NCBI RefSeq assembly: GCF_021233355.1
Contig: NZ_CP089507.1
Location: 2,170,001-2,234,000 of the forward strand
DNA length: 64,000 bases
Direction: 5' to 3'
Origin: Luteimonas fraxinea
Lineage (GTDB): Bacteria; Pseudomonadota; Gammaproteobacteria; Xanthomonadales; Xanthomonadaceae
The notes under the pieces were generated by a model. It searched no databases and was not told the DNA's origin. It was given only the letters and a program-made list of their open reading frames with translations. The translations under genes and the position numbers were made by a program. This document shows, one piece after another, positions 24,950 through 35,276 of this stretch; the first letter of the stretch is position 1, and every line of letters starts with the position of its first letter.

Positions 24950-24980
24950 CGTTCATGGCGTCGTGCTGACGCCATGAACG
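24950..24980 (+). promoter_or_regulatory. Perfect 13-bp inverted repeat ahead of the five-gene operon
   Basis: CGTTCATGGCGTC (24950-24962) and GACGCCATGAACG (24968-24980) form an exact 13-bp inverted repeat with a GTGCT spacer. It lies about 67 bases before the GTG of the acyl-CoA dehydrogenase-like gene. There is no T-run, so it is either a terminator for the upstream lipoprotein gene or, more likely, an operator or leader hairpin for the operon. Confidence 0.6.
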
Positions 24981-25047
24981 CGCCCGACTCGCGCGCCTGT
25001 CACTTCCGCAGGCGCATCGTGGCCGCAAGACCTCTTCTGGATCTTCC

Positions 25048-26049
25048 GTGCCCCCTCTCCCTTCAACGCCGCCGACCGCGGCGTCAATCGCGTGCGCGCC
25101 TGCGCTGCCCGCCTTCGTCCGCGACGCGATGTCGCGCCACGCCTCGCTGCCGCTGCCCGGCCACGGCGACACACTGACGCGCTGGCGCCAGCTGTCGGAC
25201 ATCGCCGCCGAAGACGTTTGCGGCATCAAGGTGCTGGAAGCGCATTACGACGCGCTGGCGATCTTGAGCGAACTCGGCGCGCCGGAACGCGCGCTCGATG
25301 GCGCGCTGCTGCATGCGGTCTGGGCTGCCGAGCCGCCGTATGCGCGTCTGGAATTTACGCCGGGCTTGGACGGGATCGGCAGCTTGAACGGCATCAAGGC
25401 CTGGTGTTCGGGCGCGGATCTCGTCGATGCGGCGCTGGTCACCGCGCACATCGGCGAGTCGCGCGTGCTGGTGCAGGTGATGCGCGCCGCGCCGGGAATC
25501 GAAGTGCTTTCGGGTCACTGGCAGGCGGTCGGCATGTCGCGTGTCGAAAGCGGACGCCTGCAGTTCCGTGATGTCGCCGCGGTGCAGGTCGGCGCGGCCG
25601 GCGACTATCTCGCGCGACCCGGTTTCTGGCATGGCGGTGGCGGCATCGCCGCGTGCTGGTTCGGCGCAGCGACTGCGATCGCCGAGACCCTGCGTCGCCA
25701 TCCGCGTGCCGCGCACAATCCGCACGCGATGGCCCACCTCGGCGCGATCGACATGGCGCTGTCCGCGGCCGCGAGTCTGCTGCGCGAGACCGCAGCCGCG
25801 ATCGATCACGATCCCGATGCGCCCCACGCGACCGCGATCACCCGCGTGCGCAGCGTGGTGGAACGGGCCGCCACCGAAGTCATCGATCGTGTCGGGCGCG
25901 CGCTTGGCCCCGGTCCGCTGTGCGAAGACGGCGCGCATGCGCTGCGGTGTGCCGATCTGACGACCTTCCTGCGCCAGAGTCATGCCGAGCGCGACTGGGC
26001 GGAACTCGGCGCCGCTGCGCAGGCGCGGGACATCACATGGCAGCTGTGA
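25048..26049 (+). CDS. Acyl-CoA dehydrogenase-like protein, first gene of an unknown pathway operon
   Basis: 333 residues, shorter than normal acyl-CoA dehydrogenases (about 380). The middle domain shows GIGSLNGIKAWCSGADLVDA-AL and VESGRLQFRDVAAVQVG, corresponding to the G-x-K-x-F/W-C-S-GA region that contacts flavin and substrate. The C-terminal helices (RPGFWHGGGGIAACWFGAAT; RVRSVVERAATEVIDRVGRAL-GPGPLC) match the four-helix domain. The N-terminal domain is trimmed, so activity is uncertain. GTG at 25048 is the assumed start; an ATG at 25128 is possible. It overlaps the PIG-L gene by 13 bases. Homologous sets of ACAD, PIG-L, methyltransferase and glycosyltransferase genes are common in Proteobacteria, but their product is unknown to me. 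Confidence 0.8.
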   Translation: MPPLPSTPPTAASIACAPALPAFVRDAMSRHASLPLPGHGDTLTRWRQLSDIAAEDVCGIKVLEAHYDALAILSELGAPERALDGALLHAVWAAEPPYARLEFTPGLDGIGSLNGIKAWCSGADLVDAALVTAHIGESRVLVQVMRAAPGIEVLSGHWQAVGMSRVESGRLQFRDVAAVQVGAAGDYLARPGFWHGGGGIAACWFGAATAIAETLRRHPRAAHNPHAMAHLGAIDMALSAAASLLRETAAAIDHDPDAPHATAITRVRSVVERAATEVIDRVGRALGPGPLCEDGAHALRCADLTTFLRQSHAERDWAELGAAAQARDITWQL

Positions 26050-26816
26050 GCATGGACGCGGTGCAGGACAGGCCGCGGATCTCGGGCGAGGGCATCCCGG
26101 AATCCGCATGGCGGCGCTCGCGCTGGTTGGCGGCATTGCCGTCCATCCCCGCGCAGGACTGGCTCGACGGCATCGCACGACTGGTCGTCGTGTCGCCGCA
26201 TCCCGATGATGAGGCGCTTGGCTGCGGCGGATTGATCGCCACCGCGCGCGCGATCGGTTTGCCGGTGCGCGTGGTGTCGGTCACCGATGGCGAAGCCTGC
26301 TATCCCGACGCACCCGCGTGGCCGCCGGCGCATCTGCGTGCGGTGCGTCGGCAGGAACTCGAACGCGCCCTGGCGTTTCTCGGCGTCGACGCCGACGCGA
26401 TCGACACGCTCGACATCGGCGACGGACGCGTGGCCGAGCGCGAAGACGCGCTCGTCGCTGCGCTCGCGCCGCTGCTGCAGACAGGCGACCGCGTGCTGAC
26501 GACCTGGCGCGGCGACGCGCATCCCGATCACGAGGCGACAGCGCGCGCGGTCGAACGTGCTGCCGCGCAATGCGGTGCGCAGGTCGCGCAGTTTCCGGTC
26601 TGGGCCTGGCACTGGCTGTCGCCGGATGCGCCGGCATCGCCGCTGCCGGGTGCGCAGCGCCTCGTGCTGACGCAGGCAGCGTGCCGTGCCAAAGCGTCCG
26701 CGCTCGCGTGTTTCGCGTCGCAACTGCAGGACGACGCGCCCGGCATGCCGGCGCCGATCCTGCCGCCACATGTGCTCGAACGGTTCGATCGTGATTTCGA
26801 AGTCGTGTTGCCATGA
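26037..26816 (+). CDS. PIG-L family N-acetylglucosamine-type deacetylase
   Basis: 259 residues. The metal-binding motif is VVSPHPDDEALGCGG (about 49-63), with the third ligand in GDAHPDHEATARAV. These are the signature zinc ligands of the PIG-L/LmbE/MshB family, which removes N-acetyl groups from GlcNAc-inositol, GlcNAc-lipid and similar conjugates. It starts inside the preceding gene (ATG at 26037, stop of the dehydrogenase at 26049) and overlaps the methyltransferase by four bases, so it is firmly in the operon. A second in-frame ATG at 26052 is possible. The substrate is presumably a glycosylated or acylated intermediate made by its neighbours. Confidence 0.88.
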   Translation: MAAVSMDAVQDRPRISGEGIPESAWRRSRWLAALPSIPAQDWLDGIARLVVVSPHPDDEALGCGGLIATARAIGLPVRVVSVTDGEACYPDAPAWPPAHLRAVRRQELERALAFLGVDADAIDTLDIGDGRVAEREDALVAALAPLLQTGDRVLTTWRGDAHPDHEATARAVERAAAQCGAQVAQFPVWAWHWLSPDAPASPLPGAQRLVLTQAACRAKASALACFASQLQDDAPGMPAPILPPHVLERFDRDFEVVLP

Positions 26817-27415
26817 GCGCCGCGACGCCCAGCGAATACTTCGATGCGATCTACGCGCAGGACGATCCCTTCGGTTATCGCGAGCGCTGGTACGAGGCGC
26901 GCAAGCGCGCGCTGCTGCTCGCGAGTCTGCCGGCGCAGAGCTTCGGTCGCGTCTGGGAAATCGGCTGCTCGAACGGCGAACTGACGGCCGACCTCGCAAC
27001 GCGCTGCGACAGCCTGATCGCCACCGACCTCAGCGCACGCGCCGTCGCGCTGGCGACCGAACGCACGCAGGCGCACGCCCACGTCGACGTGCGCCAGGCG
27101 CGGCATCCTGACACCTGGCCCGATGGCCTGTTCGATCTGATCGTCTTCAGCGAGGTGGGCTACTACCTCGATGCCGACACGCTGACGCGCATGGCGCATC
27201 GGCTGAAGTCCAGCCTGCGCGGCGATGGCGTGCTGGTCGCCTGCCACTGGCTGGCGCCATTCGCGCAGGCGCCGCAGTCGGGCCGCGACGTACATCGCCT
27301 GCTGCGTCGCGAACTCGGCATGCAACGCGTGTTCGGCTATGGCGACGCCGATGTGCGACTCGACGGCTGGGCGTTGAACGCCGCCTCGGTCGCACAACGG
27401 GCAGGCCTGCGATGA
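26813..27415 (+). CDS. SAM-dependent methyltransferase (NodS-like)
   Basis: 200 residues, class I fold. The start is MSAATPSEYFDAIYAQDDPF with the FGYRERWYEARKRALLLASLP element seen in NodS-type N-methyltransferases. SAM motif I is VWEIGCSNGELTADLA (about 45-60), followed by DSLIATDLSARAVALA and LFDLIVFSEVGYYLDADTL. NodS methylates the deacetylated amino group of chito-oligosaccharides, which fits a position directly after a deacetylase: deacetylate, then N-methylate. This is an inference from order and homology. ATGA overlaps at both ends make translation coupled. Confidence 0.86.
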   Translation: MSAATPSEYFDAIYAQDDPFGYRERWYEARKRALLLASLPAQSFGRVWEIGCSNGELTADLATRCDSLIATDLSARAVALATERTQAHAHVDVRQARHPDTWPDGLFDLIVFSEVGYYLDADTLTRMAHRLKSSLRGDGVLVACHWLAPFAQAPQSGRDVHRLLRRELGMQRVFGYGDADVRLDGWALNAASVAQRAGLR

Positions 27416-28140
27416 TCGGCGTCGTCATTCCGGCGCACAACGAGGAAGCCTGCATCGCCGCGTGCCTGGCGTCGGTGCAGATCGCAGCGCACAGCGACGC
27501 GCTCGGCGGCGAAGAGGTGGTCATCGTCGTCGCGTTGGACCGCTGCAGCGACGGCACTGCCGCGATCGTCGCCGCGTGCGGCGTGCGCAGTGTCATCGTG
27601 CACGACGGCAATGTCGGCCTCGCCCGCGCGGCCGGCGCGGCGTTCGTGATCGGGCTGGGCGCGCGCTGGGTGGCGTGTACCGATGCCGATTCTCGCGTGC
27701 CGCGCGACTGGCTGGCCTGCCAGCTCGCCTGCGCCGCCGATGCGTTCTGCGGCATCGTCACCGTCGACGACTGGCTCGACTACGACGACACCGTGCGCAT
27801 GCATTTCGGCACTGCCGAAGAACAGCGCGACGGCCATCCGCACGTGCACGGCGCGAACATGGGCTTCAGCGCGGCGATGTATCTCCGCTGCGGCGGATTT
27901 CCGCCGCTGTCCGCGCACGAGGATGTGGCGATGGTCGATGCGCTGCATCGCGCCGGCGCGCACATCGCACGACGCGCGACACCCGTCGTGATCACCAGCG
28001 CGCGGCGTGTCGCGCGTGCGCAGGGCGGGTTCGCCGATTACCTGCTCGCACTGGAGGCGCGCACGCGCCTGCTCGCGGCGCCGTTGCTCGAAACCACAGT
28101 GTCCGATTTCGGTCCAGGTTCCGACGCCCATGCCGCCTGA
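27412..28140 (+). CDS. Family 2 glycosyltransferase
   Basis: 242 residues of GT-A type. N-terminal MIGVVIPAHNEEACIAACLA binds the nucleotide sugar; EEVVIVVALDRCSDGTAAIV and the metal-binding CTDADSRVPRDWL (DAD) follow; an acceptor segment has ANMGFSAAMYLRCGGFPPLS and the catalytic-type EDVAMVDALH. There is no membrane span, so it should act at the cytoplasmic face or on a soluble acceptor. It starts in the stop codon of the methyltransferase and its end overlaps the PQ-loop gene by 11 bases. It probably adds the sugar whose amide is later removed by the PIG-L enzyme. Confidence 0.88.
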   Translation: MIGVVIPAHNEEACIAACLASVQIAAHSDALGGEEVVIVVALDRCSDGTAAIVAACGVRSVIVHDGNVGLARAAGAAFVIGLGARWVACTDADSRVPRDWLACQLACAADAFCGIVTVDDWLDYDDTVRMHFGTAEEQRDGHPHVHGANMGFSAAMYLRCGGFPPLSAHEDVAMVDALHRAGAHIARRATPVVITSARRVARAQGGFADYLLALEARTRLLAAPLLETTVSDFGPGSDAHAA

Positions 28141-28399
28141 AATCATCGGCTGGGCCGCCTCCGCCGTGCTGCTGGCGACGCTGGTCCGGCAGATCGCGAC
28201 GCAGGTCCGCGACGGCAGCGCGCAGGGTGTATCGCATTGGCTGTTCGTCGGCCAGATCACCGCATCCGTGGGCTTCGTGACCTACAGCGCACTGGTCGGC
28301 GACTGGGTCTTCATCGTCACCAATGCCTGCATTCTGGTGACCGCGATCGTCGGCCAGGTCCTGACATCCCGGCGCAGGCGCGCTGCGCCCGAACACTGA
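28130..28399 (+). CDS. Small PQ-loop/SemiSWEET-like three-helix membrane protein
   Basis: 89 residues with three hydrophobic helices: PEIIGWAASAVLLATLVRQI (3-22), SHWLFVGQITASVGFVTYSA (about 36-55) and WVFIVTNACILVTAIVGQVL (about 60-79), ending in a strongly basic tail RRRRA. The first helix is followed by Q-V-R-D-G-S-A-Q-G-V-S, similar to the PQ-loop region of SemiSWEET and related half-transporters. Members dimerise to move sugars or small polar molecules. It is the last, coupled gene of the operon, which suggests it transports the product or a precursor. The match rests on topology and the loop only. Confidence 0.65.
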   Translation: MPPEIIGWAASAVLLATLVRQIATQVRDGSAQGVSHWLFVGQITASVGFVTYSALVGDWVFIVTNACILVTAIVGQVLTSRRRRAAPEH

Positions 28400-28553
28400 C
28401 GCATCAGGCGCATCGCGCGGCGACCGGACTTTCGATGAACGAGCTGCGTGATCGGGCGCTGCATGCGTATTCGATCGCAGATGACCCCGTCGGATTCACG
28501 CGTGATCGATCCTGCGCATCCGAAGATCGACGCTGATGACCGAGGAGACAGGG

Positions 28554-28820
28554 ATGAGTACCTACACGCTGCAATACGACATGGGTCTGCGCTTCTGGGT
28601 GCTCACCGACACGCAGGGCCAGACGCTGGCGACGTATCTGAGCCGGACGACCGCGCTGCGCGACGAGGTGGTGCGGGGTGTGATCGAACGCGGCTGCATC
28701 CTGCGGGTGCGCAATGCGGATGGCAGTTACGAGCCTGTCGATCCGCCGGTAGCACCGGCGCCCGAGGCGGTCGCTGCGGCGAACGTGCCTGCACTGTCGA
28801 CAGGCGCTGCTGCGGCCTGA
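28554..28820 (+). CDS. Small protein of unknown function with beta-rich core
   Basis: 88 residues. The ATG at 28554 is preceded by GAGGAGA (28542-28548), a good ribosome site, so it is preferred over an in-frame ATG 18 bases upstream. The core reads YTLQYDMGLRFWVLTDTQGQ, ATYLSRTTALRDEVVRGVIE, RGCILRVRNADGSYEP: two strands, a helix, two strands, similar in layout to small DUF2188-like domains. The C-terminus is an Ala/Pro-rich, probably disordered tail. A strong terminator follows 29 bases after the stop. It is monocistronic. Confidence 0.65.
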   Translation: MSTYTLQYDMGLRFWVLTDTQGQTLATYLSRTTALRDEVVRGVIERGCILRVRNADGSYEPVDPPVAPAPEAVAAANVPALSTGAAAA

Positions 28821-28849
28821 TCGCGCATACACAGGACGCAAAAGAATAA

Positions 28850-28873
28850 GGGTGCCGCGAGGCACCCTTTTTT
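28850..28873 (+). terminator. Rho-independent terminator
   Basis: GGGTGCC (28850-28856), loop GCGA, GGCACCC (28861-28867), then six T (28868-28873). It ends transcription of the small gene at 28554-28820. The A-rich stretch AAAAGAATAA on the other side may let it also work for the convergent catalase gene. Confidence 0.92.
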
Positions 28874-28936
28874 CCTGTCTCACATTTCCAGAGGCCGGGG
28901 CGCGCCGCTCGGCGACGCCCCGCCCGACACGCCGGC

Positions 28937-31060
<2,124 letters not shown>

Positions 31061-31165
31061 GAGGTGGGCTCCGGGGGATGAAGGGCGAGCGTGGGCGCGC
31101 CGTCGTGAGCGCACCGTGCATTGCGCCCATTCGGAATCGACGACGGGCACGCAACGCGCGCCGCG

Positions 31166-31171
31166 GATAAT
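31166..31171 (+). promoter_or_regulatory. -10-like hexamer of the UvrA-like gene (leaderless type)
   Basis: GATAAT lies 7 bases before the ATG at 31179, in the same sequence context (GCGGATAATCG) as at the mnmG start. It implies a transcript starting at or next to the start codon. The -35 region is weak. Confidence 0.4.
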
Positions 31172-31178
31172 CGTCGCC

Positions 31179-33707
31179 ATGACTGCCAAGACTCCAGATC
31201 CCGTCGCGCACGCCATCGCCGATTGCGTGCGCGTGCGCGGCGCGCGCGAACACAATCTCAAGGACGTCGACGTCGACATCCCGCGCGATGCGCTGGTGGT
31301 GTTCACCGGCGTGTCCGGCTCGGGCAAGTCCTCGCTGGCCTTCGGCACGCTGTTCGCCGAGGCGCAGCGGCGCTATCTCGATTCGATCTCGCCGTATGCG
31401 CGTCGGCTGATCGACCAGGCCGGCGTGCCGCAGGTCGATTCGATCGAAGGCCTGCCGCCGGCTGTCGCGCTGCAGCAGGCGCGCGGCACGCCGACCGCGC
31501 GCTCGTCGGTCGGCAGCCTGACGACGATCTCGAACTCGCTGCGTATGCTGTACTCGCGCGCCGGCGACTATCCGCGCGGGCAGACCATCATTTATGCCGA
31601 CGGCTTCTCGCCGAACACGCCGGCGGGCGCCTGTCCCACCTGTCATGGCCTGGGGCGTATCTACGACGCGACCGAAGCCTCGATGGTGCCCGACCGCTCG
31701 CTGACCATCCGCGAGCGCGCCGTCGCCGCGTGGCCGGGCGCGTGGCACGGACAGAACCAGCGCGACATCCTGACCACGCGCGGCATCGACGTCGACGTGC
31801 CATGGTCGAAACTCCCGAAGAAGACCCGCGACTGGATCCTGTTCACCGACGAGCAGCCGGTGGAGCCGGTGTATCCCGGTTTCGATCTCGACGAGGTCAA
31901 GGACGCGCTGAAGCGCAAGACCGAACCCGCCTACATGGGCACGTTCACCAGTGCGCGCCGGCATGTGCTGCACACCTTCGCCAACACCCAGAGCCCGCAG
32001 CAGAAGAAGCGCGCGGCGCAGTACCTGGTCAGCGCCGCATGCCCGGAATGCGACGGCAAGCGGTTGCGGCGCGAGGCGCTGTCGGTGACCTTCGCCGGGC
32101 TCGACATCGCTGCGTTCTCGCAGCGTCCGCTCGACGAACTCGCCGATTTGCTGGCGCCGGCTGCGGCTGGGAAAACGCATGCGAAAGCGCACCCCGAGCA
32201 GGCACTGGCCGCGCAGCGCATCGCGCAGGATCTGCTCGCGCGACTCAAGGTGCTGCAGGATCTTGGCCTCGGCTATCTGACCCTTGCCCGCGCGACGCCG
32301 ACGCTGTCACCCGGCGAACTGCAACGCCTGCGCCTGGGCACTCAGATCCGTTCGCAGCTGTTCGGCGTGGTCTACGTCATGGACGAACCATCCGCCGGCC
32401 TGCATCCGGCCGACACCCAGGCGCTGCTGCGCGCGCTGGACCAGCTGCGCGCTGCCGGCAACTCGCTGTTCGTCGTCGAACACGAGATCGAAGTGATCCG
32501 CCACGCGGACTGGATCGTCGATGTCGGTCCGGCGGCCGGCCAGCACGGCGGGCAGGTGCTCTACAGCGGCCCGCTCGCCGGGCTGTCGAAGATCGAGGCC
32601 TCGTCGACGCGGCGCTATCTCGACGATGACGCTGCATCGATCGCACACACCACGCGCACGCCTGAGGGCTGGCTGCAGCTGCGCGGCATCCGTCGCCACA
32701 ACGTGCGCGATCTCGACGTCGACATTCCACTCGGTGTGTTCACGACCGTCACCGGCGTCAGCGGCTCGGGCAAGTCCTCACTGGTCAGCCAGGCGCTGGT
32801 CGAACTGCTGGGCGCGCATCTGGGCCAGGGAAGCGGCGACGAAGACGCGCCACTGGATCCGCTTGAGCGCGGTGTCGAAGTGCCGCTGGACGGACGCATC
32901 GCAGGCGGCGCGGAGGCGATCAAACGTCTGGTGCGCGTGGACCAGAAGCCGATCGGCCGCACGCCGCGTTCGAATCTCGCGACCTACACCGGCCTCTTCG
33001 ATCACGTGCGAAAACGCTTCGCCGATACGCCGGCCGCGAAACGCCGGCGCTACGATGCCGGGCGGTTCTCGTTCAACGTCGCCAAGGGCCGCTGCGCGAC
33101 CTGCGATGGCGAAGGCTTCGTCAGCGTGGAACTGCTGTTCATGCCCAGCGTCTATGCGCCGTGCCCGACCTGTCATGGCAGCCGCTACGACGCGAAGACG
33201 CTCGAAGTCACCTTGCGCGGCAAGCACATCGCCGACGTGCTGGCGATGACCGTGGCCGAGGCCGCCGAGTTCTTCGCCGACGACGCCGCGATCGTGCGTC
33301 CGCTGCAGGTGCTGCTGGAAGTCGGACTCGGCTATCTGCGGCTCGGCCAGCCGGCGACCGAACTGTCGGGCGGCGAAGCGCAACGCATCAAGCTCGCCAG
33401 CGAACTGCAACGCGCGCAGCGCCGCGGCACGGTCTACGTGCTCGACGAACCGACGACGGGTCTGCATCCCAAGGATGTCGACACGCTGATGCGGCAGTTG
33501 AGTGGGCTGGTGGATGCGGGCAGCACGGTAGTCGTCGTCGAACACGACATGCGCGTGGCCGCGGCCAGCGACTGGCTGATCGACATGGGCCCGGGCGCGG
33601 GCGATGCCGGTGGGCACGTCGTGGCTGCGGGTGTGCCGGCGGAGGTGGCCAAGTCGAAGAAGAGCCGGACCGCGCCGTTTCTGGCACAGGCGCTCGGCCG
33701 CGCCTGA
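31179..33707 (+). CDS. UvrA-like ABC ATPase (short, UvrA2/class-III type)
   Basis: 842 residues, about 100 shorter than housekeeping UvrA. Two ABC modules: Walker A GVSGSGKSSLAF and GVSGSGKSSLVS, signatures LSPGELQRLRL (non-canonical, P for G) and LSGGEAQRIKL, Walker B VYVMDEPSAGLHP and VYVLDEPTTGLHP. Zinc-finger cysteines occur at GACPTCHGLG, ACPECDGKRL, CATCDGEGF and CPTCHGSRY. The missing length is in the inserted DNA- or UvrB-binding parts of module I. Such paralogues occur in xanthomonads, Deinococcus and Streptomyces and are linked to drug or damage tolerance; whether it repairs DNA is uncertain. It is transcribed divergently from katE. Confidence 0.9.
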   Translation: MTAKTPDPVAHAIADCVRVRGAREHNLKDVDVDIPRDALVVFTGVSGSGKSSLAFGTLFAEAQRRYLDSISPYARRLIDQAGVPQVDSIEGLPPAVALQQARGTPTARSSVGSLTTISNSLRMLYSRAGDYPRGQTIIYADGFSPNTPAGACPTCHGLGRIYDATEASMVPDRSLTIRERAVAAWPGAWHGQNQRDILTTRGIDVDVPWSKLPKKTRDWILFTDEQPVEPVYPGFDLDEVKDALKRKTEPAYMGTFTSARRHVLHTFANTQSPQQKKRAAQYLVSAACPECDGKRLRREALSVTFAGLDIAAFSQRPLDELADLLAPAAAGKTHAKAHPEQALAAQRIAQDLLARLKVLQDLGLGYLTLARATPTLSPGELQRLRLGTQIRSQLFGVVYVMDEPSAGLHPADTQALLRALDQLRAAGNSLFVVEHEIEVIRHADWIVDVGPAAGQHGGQVLYSGPLAGLSKIEASSTRRYLDDDAASIAHTTRTPEGWLQLRGIRRHNVRDLDVDIPLGVFTTVTGVSGSGKSSLVSQALVELLGAHLGQGSGDEDAPLDPLERGVEVPLDGRIAGGAEAIKRLVRVDQKPIGRTPRSNLATYTGLFDHVRKRFADTPAAKRRRYDAGRFSFNVAKGRCATCDGEGFVSVELLFMPSVYAPCPTCHGSRYDAKTLEVTLRGKHIADVLAMTVAEAAEFFADDAAIVRPLQVLLEVGLGYLRLGQPATELSGGEAQRIKLASELQRAQRRGTVYVLDEPTTGLHPKDVDTLMRQLSGLVDAGSTVVVVEHDMRVAAASDWLIDMGPGAGDAGGHVVAAGVPAEVAKSKKSRTAPFLAQALGRA

Positions 33708-33745
33708 TCGATGCATCCCTGTGGCAGCGATCCGACATCGTCCCC

Positions 33746-33774
33746 GGGTGGATAGAGCGCAACGCAACCCACCC
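33746..33774. repeat. Short intergenic repeat (TAGAGCGCAACG family)
   Basis: GGGTGGATAGAGCGCAACGC followed by AACCCACCC is bounded by complementary GGGT/ACCC ends. A second, diverged copy (GATGTGTAGAGCGCAGCGAA then ACCCATC) lies at 60528-60553. Both occupy gaps between genes. Confidence 0.6.
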
Positions 33775-33873
33775 GTCGGGCATCACCCGCGCGCATGGCG
33801 GACATCGCAGCCGCGACAGACGCGCAACTCTGCGCTAGCGTGAGCGCGCCACAAATGCGGCGAGAGGATGACG

Positions 33874-35007
33874 ATGACGGGATGTGTGCGGATGCAACGA
33901 TATGGGCTCGCAGTGCTCCTGATGACCGCGCTCGCGACGACACAGGCTGCAACGCCGAATGAGGTCGGCACATCGCCACCGGCATCTGCGCATGCACCGG
34001 TGCTGGCGATCCACGGCGGCGCGGGCGTCGAGCGTGGCGATCTCGATGCAGCCGGTCTGGCCGAAGCGCGCGCTGCGCTGGAAACCGCACTGCGGGCGGG
34101 TCACGCGAAACTGCAGGCGCGCGCGCCGGCGATGGACGCGGTCAAGGCGGCGATCACCGTGCTCGAAGACGCGCCGATGTTCAACGCGGGCAAGGGCGCG
34201 GTGTTCACCCACGACGGCCGCAACGAACTCGACGCCGCGGTGATGGACGGCGCCAGCGGTCAGGCCGGCGCGATCGCCGGCGTGTCGCGCGTGCGCAATC
34301 CGATCCTGCTCGCCGATGCGGTGATGACGTCGTCGCCGCACGTGATGATGGTGGGCGAGGGCGCCGAGGCGTTCGCGAAGACACAGGACATCGCGCTGGT
34401 CGACCCGGCGTACTTCCGCACCGAGCGTCGCTGGCAGCAGCTGCAGCGCGCGCTCGACGAGGAGCGCAGCGCGACCGAGCGGCGCCGGCAGCGGCTCCAA
34501 CGCGTGCTCGACGCGGAACGCAGTGCGGACCCGCAGGCATCCGTGCTGACCGGCGATGCGCGTCCGTACTTCGGCACCGTCGGCGCGGTTGCGCTCGATG
34601 CCGACGGCCGGCTGGCCGCGGGCACCTCGACCGGCGGCATGACCAACAAGCGCTACGGCCGTGTCGGCGATGCGCCGATCATCGGCGCCGGCACCTGGGC
34701 CGACGCGCGCTGCGCGGTGTCGGGCACCGGCTGGGGCGAGTACTACATCCGCACCGCCGCCGCGCACGAGATCTGCGCGCGCGTGCGCCTGCGCGGTGAC
34801 GACATCCGCGTGGCGTCCGACGCGGTCATCGACCAGCTGATTCCGGGCGCCGGCGGCGACGGCGGCGCAATCGCCCTCGACGCCGACGGCCGTGTCGCAT
34901 TCCCGTTCAATACGCCGGGCATGTATCGCGGCTGGATCGGTGCTGACGGCGTGCCGCATGTGGCGGTGTTCCGCGAGGACACGATCGCGTTGCCGGATGG
35001 GCGTTGA
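33874..35007 (+). CDS. Isoaspartyl peptidase / L-asparaginase (Ntn hydrolase), exported
   Basis: 377 residues. A signal peptide is visible (about MQRYGLAVLLMTALATTQAA). The Ntn-hydrolase precursor is self-cleaved before the Thr of FGTVGAVALD (about residue 230), which then becomes the nucleophile; LAIHGGAGVE, FNAGKGAVFTHDGRNELDAA-VMDG, GTSTGGMTNKRYGRVGD and GTGWGEYYI are all family motifs. It hydrolyses isoaspartyl dipeptides and asparagine. The linker ahead of the cleavage site holds an almost exact internal duplication (LQRALDEERSA / LQRVLDAERSA). The ATG at 33874 is favoured because GAGAGG (33862-33867) gives six-base spacing; an in-frame ATG at 33868 would overlap too closely. Confidence 0.92.
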   Translation: MTGCVRMQRYGLAVLLMTALATTQAATPNEVGTSPPASAHAPVLAIHGGAGVERGDLDAAGLAEARAALETALRAGHAKLQARAPAMDAVKAAITVLEDAPMFNAGKGAVFTHDGRNELDAAVMDGASGQAGAIAGVSRVRNPILLADAVMTSSPHVMMVGEGAEAFAKTQDIALVDPAYFRTERRWQQLQRALDEERSATERRRQRLQRVLDAERSADPQASVLTGDARPYFGTVGAVALDADGRLAAGTSTGGMTNKRYGRVGDAPIIGAGTWADARCAVSGTGWGEYYIRTAAAHEICARVRLRGDDIRVASDAVIDQLIPGAGGDGGAIALDADGRVAFPFNTPGMYRGWIGADGVPHVAVFREDTIALPDGR

Positions 35008-35061
35008 TTCTTCGAGTTGCAAGGATCCGTTGGGGTCGTCTTGACGGAAACCCCAGAAAGT

Positions 35062-35155
35062 CCCCGTCATTCCGGCAAAAGCCGGAATCCAGCGTCTTCA
35101 GCTGTTCGTCGAAGCCCCAAGTCACTGGATTCCGGCCTTCGCCAGAATGACGGGG
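35062..35155. repeat. REP-like inverted repeat pair
   Basis: The left arm at 35062-35092 (starting CCCCGTCATTCCGGC, ending GGAATCCAG) and the right arm at 35125-35155 are inverted copies of 31 bases differing at about three positions. The spacer is 32 bases. The 'GTCATTC...GGAATCCAG' sequence is typical of REP-type elements in this bacterial group. Confidence 0.85.
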
Positions 35156-35276
35156 TAGAGAAGTTGGCGCAGCCTGCGGCGTCTGGGGTGCTCGAAGAAT
35201 CGATGTCGCACGACTTTCGACCATCGCCCCGGCTTCAGCGGGGACGACGCGCCAAGCGGAATCGTTCGCGAGACTC

